A stretch of 64,000 nucleotides of DNA from positions 744,001-808,000 of the forward strand of contig CAVPWR010000008.1 in the NCBI GenBank assembly GCA_963709555.1, written 5' to 3'. Under the pieces are notes generated by a model. It was not told the DNA's origin. It saw only the letters and a list, made by a program, of their open reading frames with translations, and made no database searches. Made by a program: the position numbers and the translations under genes. Positions 6,245 to 13,600 of this stretch are shown here, piece by piece (the first letter of the stretch is position 1; every line of letters begins with the position of its first letter). Source of the stretch: Sulfurisoma sp963709555. Its GTDB lineage: Bacteria; Pseudomonadota; Gammaproteobacteria; Burkholderiales; Rhodocyclaceae.

Positions 6245-9043
6245 TCAGGCGTTGGCGCCCTTGGCCGTGACGCCGCGCAACTGCGCCTGTGCCGCGGCCA
6301 GGCGGGCGATGGGTACGCGCGGGCCGGAGCAGGAGACGTAGTTGAGGCCGATCTCGTGGCAGAAGGCGATCGACTCGGGATGGCCGCCGTGCTCGCCGCA
6401 GATGCCGATCTTGAGGTCGGGGCGGGTGGCGCGGCCGCGTTCGACGGCGATCTTCATGACTTCACCGACGCCCTTGATGTCGAGTACCTCGAACGGGTTG
6501 TCCTGCAGGATGCCGGTCTCGTTATAGGCGGGCAGGAACTTGTTCTCGGCATCCTCGCGCGAGAACGAGAATGTCGCCTGCGTCAGGTCGTTGGTGCCGA
6601 AGGAGAAGAACTCGGCATCCTCGGCCATGCGGCCGGCGCGCATGCAGGCGCGCACCACCTCGAGCATGCTGCCGAATTTGTACTGCACGTCGATGCCGTG
6701 GGTGAGTTCGACGATCTTGTGGATGCGTTTGACATAGCTGTGGATGCGCATCAGTTCCTCGACGGTGGCGACCTGCGGCACCATGATCTCTGGATACACC
6801 ACGAGACCTTCCTTGGCGCAGAGCGCCGCGGCTTCGAGGATGGCCTGGATCTGCATCGAGTAGATTTCCGGGAAGGTGATGCCCAGGCGCACGCCGCGAT
6901 GGCCGAGCATGGGGTTGACCTCGGCCAGCGAGCGCACCTTGCGCAGCGTCTTCTCCTTCTTGACGATGACATCTTCCTCGAGGTGGGACTCCTTGAATAC
7001 GTTCATCGCTTCGTTGAGGCGGCCGAGGCCGTCCGCGTACTTCTGGTAGAGGCCGGGGTTGAGCAGTTTCAGGGTGTCCGGCAGTTCCTCGATGCCCTTG
7101 AGGGTGTCGCGCAGGTGGCGCAGGTGGGTGATTTCCAGCTCGAGCTGGCCTGCGGTCGGCAGGAACTCGTGCATCGGCGGGTCGAGCAGGCGCACGGTGA
7201 CCGGCAGTCCCTTCATCGCCTTGAAGATGCCCTTGAAGTCGTTGCGCTGGATCGGCAGCAGGCGGTCGAGCGCGGCCTGGCGTTCTTCCACGGTGTCGGC
7301 GAGGATCATTTCCTGCACGATGGGCAGGCGGTCGGTGCTGTTGAACATGCGCTCGGTGCGGCACAGGCCAATTCCTTTGGCACCGAAGGCGCGGGCCTTG
7401 ACGGCATCGCTGGGCGTGTCGGCGTTGGCGCGGACTTCGAGGCGCGCGGCGGCGTCGGCCCAGGTCAGCAGGGTGGTGAGCTCTTCCGACACTTCCGGCT
7501 CGACCGTCGGTACTTCGCCGGCATACACGTGGCCGGTACCGCCGTCGATGGTGATGACGTCACCTTCGTGCAGCGTCATGTCGCCGATGGTGGCCTTGCG
7601 CGCGAAGTCGTCGATGTGGATGGCCTCGCAGCCCGAGACGCAGGCCTTGCCCATGCCGCGCGCGACCACGGCCGCGTGGGAAGTCTTGCCGCCACGGCTG
7701 GTGAGGATGCCGCGCGCATGGAAGAAGCCGTGGATGTCCTCGGGCTTGGTTTCCTCGCGCACCAGGATGATCTTCTCGCCGTTGCGGCCGCGCGCCTCGG
7801 CGGTGTCGGCGTCGAAGACAATGTGGCCGGAGGCGGCGCCGGGCGAGGCCGGCAGGCCCTGGGCCAGCGAGTTGCCCTTGAAGTTGGGCGCGAGCTGCGG
7901 CACCAGCAGCTGTTCCAGTATCGAGGGGTGGATGCGCAGCAGCGCCTGTTCCTTGGTGATGAAACCTTCGTTGCACATCTCGACCGAGCTGCGCACCATG
8001 CCGCGGGCGTTCATCTTGCCGTTGCGCGTCTGCAGGCAGTAGAGGATGCCCTTCTCGATGGTGAATTCGAAGTCCTGGACTTCCTTGTAGTGCGATTCGA
8101 GGCGGTTGTGCAGCTGGATCAGTTGGTCGTAGATCTCGGGCATTTCCTGCGCCATCTCGGCGATGGGCTTGGGCGTGCGGATGCCGGCGACGACGTCCTC
8201 GCCCTGGGCATTCACCAGATATTCGCCGTAGATCAGGTTCTCGCCGGTGCCGGGGTTGCGGGTGAAGCCGACGCCGGTTCCCGAGTCGTTGCCCATGTTG
8301 CCGAAGACCATGGTGACGATGTTGACCGCCGTGCCGCTCGCCTGGTCGGGGGTGATCTTGAACTGCTTGCGGTAGTCGACGGCACGTTTGCCGTTCCAGG
8401 AGCGGAACACCGCCTTGATGGCGATGTCGAGTTGTTCGTAGGGGTCCTGCGGGAAGGGTTTGCCGGAGTGGCGGTGGACGATGGCGAGGAAGGCTTCGGC
8501 GAGTTCCTGCAGCTGATCGGCCTTGAGGTCGACGTCCTGCCTGGCATGGTAGGCGGCCTTGACCTCCTTCATCTTCTCGTCGAAGGGTTCGTCGGGAATG
8601 TTGAGGGCGATCTTGGCGAAGAGCTGGATGAAGCGGCGGTAGGCGTCCCAGGCGAAGCGCTCGTTGCCGGTCTGCTTGATCAGGCCGGCGAGCGAGGTCT
8701 CGTTGAGGCCGAGGTTGAGGATGGTGTCCATCATGCCGGGCATCGACATCGCCGAGCCGGAGCGGACGGAAACGAGGAGCGGATTGTCGGCCGAGCCGAA
8801 GCCCTTGCCGGTCTTCTTTTCGAGGTTGGCCATCTGCTTATGCACGTCGTCCATGACGCCGTCGGGCAGCCGGTTGTTTTCCAGAAAGGCGAGACAGGCC
8901 TCGGTGGTGATGACGAAGCCGGGGGGCACGTTCAGACCGATCTGCGTCATTTCGCAAAGGTTCGCACCCTTGCCGCCGAGCAGCATCTTGTTCTTGCCGT
9001 CGCCTTCCTCGAAGGTAAAGATCAACTTGTTTTGTTTGGCCAT
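6245..9043 (-). CDS. ppdK: pyruvate, phosphate dikinase
   Basis: 932 residues. It interconverts pyruvate, ATP and phosphate with phosphoenolpyruvate, AMP and pyrophosphate. The N-terminal ATP-grasp domain starts at KLIFTFEEGDGKNKMLLGGKGANL. The swivelling phosphohistidine domain has GGKTSHAAVVARGM with catalytic His456. The C-terminal TIM barrel carries ICGEHGGHPES with catalytic Cys882. It is about 55 residues longer than the classic clostridial enzyme. The start at 9043 (MAKQNKLIF) is supported by AGGAG eight bases upstream; the longer frame to 9100 has no such site. It is a stand-alone gene, divergent from thrS. No PPDK regulatory protein gene is adjacent. Confidence 0.95.
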   Translation of the reverse strand: MAKQNKLIFTFEEGDGKNKMLLGGKGANLCEMTQIGLNVPPGFVITTEACLAFLENNRLPDGVMDDVHKQMANLEKKTGKGFGSADNPLLVSVRSGSAMSMPGMMDTILNLGLNETSLAGLIKQTGNERFAWDAYRRFIQLFAKIALNIPDEPFDEKMKEVKAAYHARQDVDLKADQLQELAEAFLAIVHRHSGKPFPQDPYEQLDIAIKAVFRSWNGKRAVDYRKQFKITPDQASGTAVNIVTMVFGNMGNDSGTGVGFTRNPGTGENLIYGEYLVNAQGEDVVAGIRTPKPIAEMAQEMPEIYDQLIQLHNRLESHYKEVQDFEFTIEKGILYCLQTRNGKMNARGMVRSSVEMCNEGFITKEQALLRIHPSILEQLLVPQLAPNFKGNSLAQGLPASPGAASGHIVFDADTAEARGRNGEKIILVREETKPEDIHGFFHARGILTSRGGKTSHAAVVARGMGKACVSGCEAIHIDDFARKATIGDMTLHEGDVITIDGGTGHVYAGEVPTVEPEVSEELTTLLTWADAAARLEVRANADTPSDAVKARAFGAKGIGLCRTERMFNSTDRLPIVQEMILADTVEERQAALDRLLPIQRNDFKGIFKAMKGLPVTVRLLDPPMHEFLPTAGQLELEITHLRHLRDTLKGIEELPDTLKLLNPGLYQKYADGLGRLNEAMNVFKESHLEEDVIVKKEKTLRKVRSLAEVNPMLGHRGVRLGITFPEIYSMQIQAILEAAALCAKEGLVVYPEIMVPQVATVEELMRIHSYVKRIHKIVELTHGIDVQYKFGSMLEVVRACMRAGRMAEDAEFFSFGTNDLTQATFSFSREDAENKFLPAYNETGILQDNPFEVLDIKGVGEVMKIAVERGRATRPDLKIGICGEHGGHPESIAFCHEIGLNYVSCSGPRVPIARLAAAQAQLRGVTAKGANA

Positions 9044-9210
9044 CTCACACTCCTGTTTGATATTTATTGCACAGCAGCAAACTTTGAAAGCATAAATCAT
9101 TTCTCTGATTAGGGGAATGCCATGGTGCAGGGCAGCAATTGGTCGCCGCGATTGCGGTAACTGCCGGATTCGTGAGAAAATCCGCCCCCATTCGGAAGCG
9201 GCAAGAACGC

Positions 9211-9252
9211 AGGGCGGAAAGCCTTTACGGTGCTTACCGCCCTTTTATTTTT
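9211..9252 (+). promoter_or_regulatory. terminator-like hairpin in the thrS leader (possible attenuator)
   Basis: AGGGCGG and CCGCCCT form a 7-bp stem extended, across an A-A mismatch, by AAGC/GCTT, closing a nine-base loop. The stem is followed directly by TTTATTTTT. This is an intrinsic-terminator shape 27 bp before the thrS ATG, with no gene end upstream that needs it. Regulation by termination or translation is inferred. Confidence 0.6.
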
Positions 9253-9278
9253 GCTGAATCGAGACGGAGCCCCAAGCC

Positions 9279-11195
9279 ATGCCGGTCATCACCTTGCCTG
9301 ACGGATCGAAACGCGAATACCCCGCGCCGCTCACGGTGGGCGAGGTCGCCGCGTCCATCGGCCCCGGGCTGGCAAAGTCGGCGCTGGCGGGACGCCTCGA
9401 CGGTCGCCTGGTCGATACCTCCTGCCTCATCGAAAACGATGCCAGCCTCGCCATCGTCACCGACAGAGATGCCGATGGCGTCAACATCATCCGCCATTCC
9501 ACGGCGCACCTGCTGGCCTATGCGGTGAAGGAGTTGTTCCCCGAGGCGCAGGTAACCATCGGCCCGGTGATCGACAAGGGCTTCTATTACGACTTCGCCT
9601 GCAAGAACCCCTTCACGCCGGACGACCTCGCCGCCATCGAAAAGCGCATGGCCGAGCTGGCGAAGAAGGACTATCCGGTGACGCGCGAAGTCTGGTCGCG
9701 CGACAAGGCGGTCGAGTTTTTCAAGGGCATCGGCGAGCACTACAAGGCCGAACTGATCGCGGCGATTCCGGCGGGGGAGGATGTCTCGCTCTACCGCGAA
9801 GGCGACTTCATCGACCTCTGCCGCGGCCCGCACGTGCCCTCGACGGGCAAGCTCAAGGTCTTCAAGCTGATGAAGGTGGCCGGCGCCTACTGGCGCGGTG
9901 ACTCGAAGAACGCGCAACTGCAGCGAATTTACGGCACGGCCTGGGCCAAGAAGGACGAACTCGACGCGCACCTGCACATGCTGGAGGAGGCCGAGAAGCG
10001 CGACCACCGCAAGCTCGGCCGGCATCTCGATCTTTTCCACCTGCAGGAAGAGGCGCCGGGCCTGGTCTTCTGGCATCCGCACGGCTGGACGGTGTGGCAG
10101 GAGATCGAACAGTACATGCGCATGGTGTATCGCGACAACGGCTACCAGGAGGTGCGCTGCCCGCAGATCCTCGATCGCACGCTGTGGGAGAAGTCGGGCC
10201 ACTGGGAGCACTACAAGGCCAACATGTTCACCACCGAGTCGGAGAGCCGCGATTACGCGATCAAGCCGATGAACTGCCCCGGCCATGTGCAGATATTCAA
10301 CACCGAGGTGCGTTCCTATCGCGACCTGCCGCTGCGCTATGGCGAGTTCGGCTCCTGCCATCGCAACGAGCCGTCGGGTGCCCTGCATGGCGTGATGCGG
10401 GTGCGCGGCTTCACCCAGGACGACGGTCACGTCTTTTGCACCGAAGACCAGATCCAGCCCGAGGTGACGGCCTTCAACGAACTCGTTCGCAAGGTCTATG
10501 CCGACTTCGGCTTTCACGACGTCGCCGTCAAGCTGGCGCTGCGCCCCGACAGCCGCGTCGGTGCCGACGAATCGTGGGACAAGGCGGAAGACGCGCTGCG
10601 TGCCTCGCTCAAGGCCAGCGGACTCGAGTGGGAGGAACTGCCGGGCGAGGGCGCCTTCTACGGCCCCAAGATCGAGTTCCACATCAAGGACGCCATCGGC
10701 CGCTCCTGGCAGTGCGGCACCATGCAGGTCGATTTCTCCATGCCGGGCCGGCTTGGCGCCGAATACGTCGGCGAGGACAACGCCCGCCACACGCCGGTGA
10801 TGCTGCATCGCGCCATCCTCGGCTCGCTCGAGCGCTTCATCGGCATCCTCATCGAAAACCATGCCGGCGCCTTCCCGCTCTGGCTGGCGCCGGTGCAGGT
10901 CGTGGTGATGAGCATTTCCGAACATCAGGCGGATTACGCCGCCACTGTGGCGGAAAAGCTGCGCGGCGCCGGCCTGCGCGTCGATCTGGATTTGCGCGGC
11001 GAGAAAATTAACTATAAAATACGCGAACATAGCTTGTTGAAGCGGCCTTACTTCGTCGTCATCGGCGACAAGGAAAAGGCTGCGGGATTGGTCGCCGTGC
11101 GTGCCCGGGGCAATCAGGAACTCGGGCAGATGTCCCCCGAAGCCTTGATCGAGCGCTTGCTGACAGAAAAGGCCAGCAAGGCCGTGGCGTCGTGA
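9279..11195 (+). CDS. thrS: threonyl-tRNA synthetase
   Basis: 638 residues, the normal bacterial length. Domain order is: TGS (residues 1-62, MPVITLPDGSKREY), the editing/SAD domain beginning HSTAHLLAYAVKELFPEAQV, the class II core with MNCPGHVQIF and the zinc-binding Cys of that motif, and a C-terminal anticodon-binding domain near residue 540 onward (LAPVQVVVMSI). It charges tRNA-Thr in the cytoplasm. It heads the block thrS-infC-rpmI-rplT. The leader holds a terminator-like hairpin. Codons 33-39 coincide with a copy of the dispersed repeat, although the encoded AKSALAGR also fits the family consensus. Confidence 0.97.
   Translation: MPVITLPDGSKREYPAPLTVGEVAASIGPGLAKSALAGRLDGRLVDTSCLIENDASLAIVTDRDADGVNIIRHSTAHLLAYAVKELFPEAQVTIGPVIDKGFYYDFACKNPFTPDDLAAIEKRMAELAKKDYPVTREVWSRDKAVEFFKGIGEHYKAELIAAIPAGEDVSLYREGDFIDLCRGPHVPSTGKLKVFKLMKVAGAYWRGDSKNAQLQRIYGTAWAKKDELDAHLHMLEEAEKRDHRKLGRHLDLFHLQEEAPGLVFWHPHGWTVWQEIEQYMRMVYRDNGYQEVRCPQILDRTLWEKSGHWEHYKANMFTTESESRDYAIKPMNCPGHVQIFNTEVRSYRDLPLRYGEFGSCHRNEPSGALHGVMRVRGFTQDDGHVFCTEDQIQPEVTAFNELVRKVYADFGFHDVAVKLALRPDSRVGADESWDKAEDALRASLKASGLEWEELPGEGAFYGPKIEFHIKDAIGRSWQCGTMQVDFSMPGRLGAEYVGEDNARHTPVMLHRAILGSLERFIGILIENHAGAFPLWLAPVQVVVMSISEHQADYAATVAEKLRGAGLRVDLDLRGEKINYKIREHSLLKRPYFVVIGDKEKAAGLVAVRARGNQELGQMSPEALIERLLTEKASKAVAS
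9374..9396 (+). repeat. dispersed short repeat, copy 3, inside thrS
   Basis: AAAGTCGGCGCTGGCGGGAC plus GCC matches the copy at 55484 base for base over 23 nt. It lies within the TGS-domain coding sequence. Confidence 0.7.
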
Positions 11196-11222
11196 TTTAT
11201 TAATTATTTGGAGAACTGAACC

Positions 11223-11753
11223 ATCGCTCAGGAAAAATCGCAGCGCCTCAACGAAGAGATCACGGCCCCCGAAGTCCGCTTGGTCGGAGCCGAGAGCGAA
11301 CAGCTCGGCATCGTGCCGATTGGTCAGGCGCTGGCAGCGGCCGAAGAGGCCGGTCTCGATCTGGTTGAAATTGCACCCCTGGCCCAGCCGCCGGTCTGCC
11401 GCATCATGGACTTCGGCAAATTCAAGTACCAGGAAGCCAAGCGGGCGCACGAGGCCAAGCTGAAGCAGAAGCAGGTTCAGGTCAAGGAAATCAAGTTTCG
11501 TCCGGGCACCGACGAGAACGACTACCAGATCAAGCTGCGCAACGTCATCAAGTTTCTGGGCGAGGGCGACAAGGCGAAGATCACGCTGCGATTCCGCGGC
11601 CGCGAAATGGCGCACCAGGAAATCGGCATGCGCGTGCTGGAGCGGATCAAGGCCGATCTGGGTGAACTGATTCAGGTCGAGCAGTTTCCGAAGATGGAAG
11701 GCCGCCAGCTGATCATGGTGCTGGCGCCGACGAAGAAGCAGTTGAAGCACTGA
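11223..11753 (+). CDS. infC: translation initiation factor IF-3
   Basis: 176 residues from an ATC start at 11223 (IAQEKSQRLNEEITAPEVRLVG), 27 bp after thrS. A search limited to ATG/GTG/TTG misses the first 19 residues. GGAG lies about ten bases upstream. The N-domain contains GLDLVEIAPLAQPPVCRIMDFGKFKYQ and the C-domain KEIKFRPGTDENDYQIK and KITLRFRGREMAH, the classic IF-3 signatures. IF-3 binds the 30S subunit and discriminates against non-standard start codons. Its own rare AUU/AUC-type start underlies autoregulation in enterobacteria, and the same control is inferred here. Confidence 0.95.
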   Translation: MAQEKSQRLNEEITAPEVRLVGAESEQLGIVPIGQALAAAEEAGLDLVEIAPLAQPPVCRIMDFGKFKYQEAKRAHEAKLKQKQVQVKEIKFRPGTDENDYQIKLRNVIKFLGEGDKAKITLRFRGREMAHQEIGMRVLERIKADLGELIQVEQFPKMEGRQLIMVLAPTKKQLKH

Positions 11754-11875
11754 GTTTCACCCGCTGGTCGCAGCACAGTTGTACGCTGGGGCGGGCGGGG
11801 AATACAAGCGGAGCGGGTCATCAAGTGCCTTCGAGGTGAAGGCCACCTGGCTACGTGTTAGAAGGGAGATCTTCG
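11754..11875 (+). promoter_or_regulatory. infC-rpmI intergenic leader
   Basis: 122 bp without a gene. In enterobacteria and Bacillus the region before rpmI-rplT is where L20 represses its own operon. I see GC-rich short complementary runs (for example GGCGGGCGGGG near 11792), but no single convincing fold or T run, so an L20 operator is only a suggestion from context. Confidence 0.3.
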
Positions 11876-12073
11876 ATGCCGAAGATGAAGACCAAGAGCG
11901 GGGCCAAGAAGCGCTTCAAAGTGCGCGCCGGCGGCACCATCAAACGCTCGCAGGCGTTCAAGCGCCACATCCTCACCAAGAAAACCACCAAGAGCAAGCG
12001 CCAGCTGCGTGGCATGACGGCCGTCCATGACGCCGACACCAAGCAGGTTCGGGCGATGATGCCCTACGCGTAA
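11876..12073 (+). CDS. rpmI: 50S ribosomal protein L35
   Basis: 65 residues, beginning MPKMKTKSGAKKRFKVRAGG, strongly basic, with the conserved SQAFKRHILTKKTTKSKRQLRG. Length and sequence match bacterial L35, a small 50S protein. The ATG at 11876 is preceded by GAAGGGAG; the in-frame upstream codon at 11855 would add seven residues not seen in the family. rplT follows after 12 bp, the usual pair. Confidence 0.97.
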   Translation: MPKMKTKSGAKKRFKVRAGGTIKRSQAFKRHILTKKTTKSKRQLRGMTAVHDADTKQVRAMMPYA

Positions 12074-12085
12074 GGAGACCAGACC

Positions 12086-12445
12086 ATGCCACGAGTTAAA
12101 CGCGGTGTAACGGCGCGCGCGCGCCACAAGAAGGTCCTCGACGCGGCCAAGGGTTATCGCGGTCGTCGTTCCACGGTCTATCGCATCGCCAAAGAGGCGG
12201 TGATGAAGGCCGGCCAGTACCAGTATCGCGACCGCCGTCAGCGGAAGCGTCAGTTCCGCGCCCTGTGGATCGCCCGTATCAACGCGGGTGCCCGTGAGCT
12301 CGGCATGAAGTACAGCACCCTGATGAACGGCCTCAAAAAGGCCTCGATCGAAGTCGATCGCAAGGTGCTGGCCGATCTGGCGGTGTTCGACAAGCCGGCC
12401 TTCGCCGCGCTTGCCAACCAGGCCAAGGCCCAGCTCGGCGCGTAA
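12086..12445 (+). CDS. rplT: 50S ribosomal protein L20
   Basis: 119 residues, starting MPRVKRGVTARARHKKVLDAAKGYRGRRS, with the long basic N-terminal extension and the globular part RDRRQRKRQFRALWIARINAGARELGMKYS. L20 is an early 50S assembly protein and a known translational repressor of its own operon. The ATG at 12086 follows AAGGAGACC. A strong terminator hairpin begins 20 bp after the stop. Confidence 0.97.
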   Translation: MPRVKRGVTARARHKKVLDAAKGYRGRRSTVYRIAKEAVMKAGQYQYRDRRQRKRQFRALWIARINAGARELGMKYSTLMNGLKKASIEVDRKVLADLAVFDKPAFAALANQAKAQLGA

Positions 12446-12464
12446 GCTGCAAAGCTGCACCAGG

Positions 12465-12501
12465 AAAAGGAGGCTCCGGTTCGTCTGGCGCCTCCTTTTT
12501 T
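12465..12501 (+). terminator. intrinsic terminator/attenuator between rplT and pheS
   Basis: AAAAGGAGGC pairs with GCCTCCTTTT across a 15-base loop and is followed by T residues. pheS begins only 27 bp later, so part of the transcription must read through or start within this gap. pheST attenuation is known in enterobacteria; here no Phe-rich leader peptide is visible. Confidence 0.8.
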
Positions 12502-12527
12502 AATTCGACACACAAGATTCCGCTCAA

Positions 12528-13575
12528 TTGGATAACCTCGATCAATTAGTTGCTTCGGCTCTTGCCGAGTTCGCCGCCGTGTCCGAACCGGCGCGACTCG
12601 AGGACGTCAAGGCGCGCTATCTCGGCAAGGACGGCACGCTGACGGCCCTGCTCAAGGGCCTGGGCAAACTTGCGCCGGAAGCAGCGCAAGACCGCCGGCG
12701 CGGCCATCAACGTCGCCAAGGGCACCGTCGAGTCGGCGCTGGCGGCACGCCGCGATGCGCTGCGCCAGGCCGCCCTCGAGTCGCAACTTGCTGCCGAGGC
12801 GCTCGACATCACCCTGCCGGGCCGTGCCCAGTCGCAGGGCAGCATCCATCCGGTGATGCGCACGCTCGACCGCATCGAGCAGCTGTTCCGCTCCATCGGC
12901 TTCGAAGTCGCCGACGGTCCCGAGATCGAGGCCGACTGGCACAACTTCACCGCGCTCAACACGCCGGAAAACCATCCGGCGCGCTCGATGCACGACACTT
13001 TCTATCTGCTCGGGCCGGACGGCCGCGTGCGCGAGGACGTGCTGCTGCGTACCCACACCAGCCCGGTGCAGATCCGCACCATGCTGGCCCATGTCGAGAA
13101 GCACAAGCATCTCGAGCACATGCCCGAGATCCGCGTGATCTGCCCGGGCCGTGTTTACCGCGTGGATTCCGACGCCACCCACTCGCCGATGTTCCACCAG
13201 GTCGAAGGTCTCTGGGTGGGCGAGGACGTCAGCTTCGCCGATCTCAAGGGCGTGGTCGCCGATTTCCTGCGACGCTTCTTCGAGAGCGACGACCTCAAGG
13301 TGCGCTTCCGCCCGTCCTTCTTCCCCTTCACCGAGCCCTCGGCCGAAATCGACGTCGCCTTCATGAGCGGCCCGCTCGAAGGCCGCTGGCTGGAGATCGC
13401 CGGCTGCGGCATGGTCCATCCCAATGTCCTGCGCTTCGGCGGCGTCGATCCCGAGAAATACACGGGCTTCGCCTTCGGCATGGGGCCGGACCGCCTGACC
13501 ATGCTGCGCTATGGCATCAACGATCTGCGCCTGTTCTTCGACGGCGACCTGCGCTTCCTTTCACAGTTTCACTGA
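12528..13575 (+). CDS. pheS: phenylalanyl-tRNA synthetase alpha subunit (frame interrupted by one extra base)
   Basis: The N-terminal coiled-coil part starts at TTG 12528 (MDNLDQLVASALAEF) and runs in one frame to about 12680. The rest, with motif 2/3 sequences such as VEGLWVGEDVSFADLKG and GFAFGMGPDRLTMLRYGI, is in the next frame to 13575. Removing one C in GAAGCAGCGC at about 12682 restores PEERKTAGAAINVAK, the expected family sequence. The total would be about 348 residues, somewhat longer than Escherichia coli PheS (327). The gene is essential, so a base-calling error is the likely cause. A TTG start with no clear ribosome binding site is unusual. It forms the alpha2beta2 enzyme with pheT 25 bp downstream. 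Confidence 0.88.
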
Positions 13576-13600
13576 GCGCCACCTGCGAACCTGAATCGTC

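Noticed and set aside
6138..6341. Possible small gene between the macro-domain gene and ppdK
   Set aside because: It runs through a palindrome and into the 3' end of ppdK, and shows no conserved or membrane features.
6356..9112. A 918-codon open frame opposite ppdK
   Set aside because: Antisense shadow of a complete PPDK gene; the protein has the same low-complexity shadow composition.
9234..11750. An 838-codon open frame opposite thrS-infC
   Set aside because: It covers two ordinary genes in antisense and has no recognisable motif or ribosome binding site.
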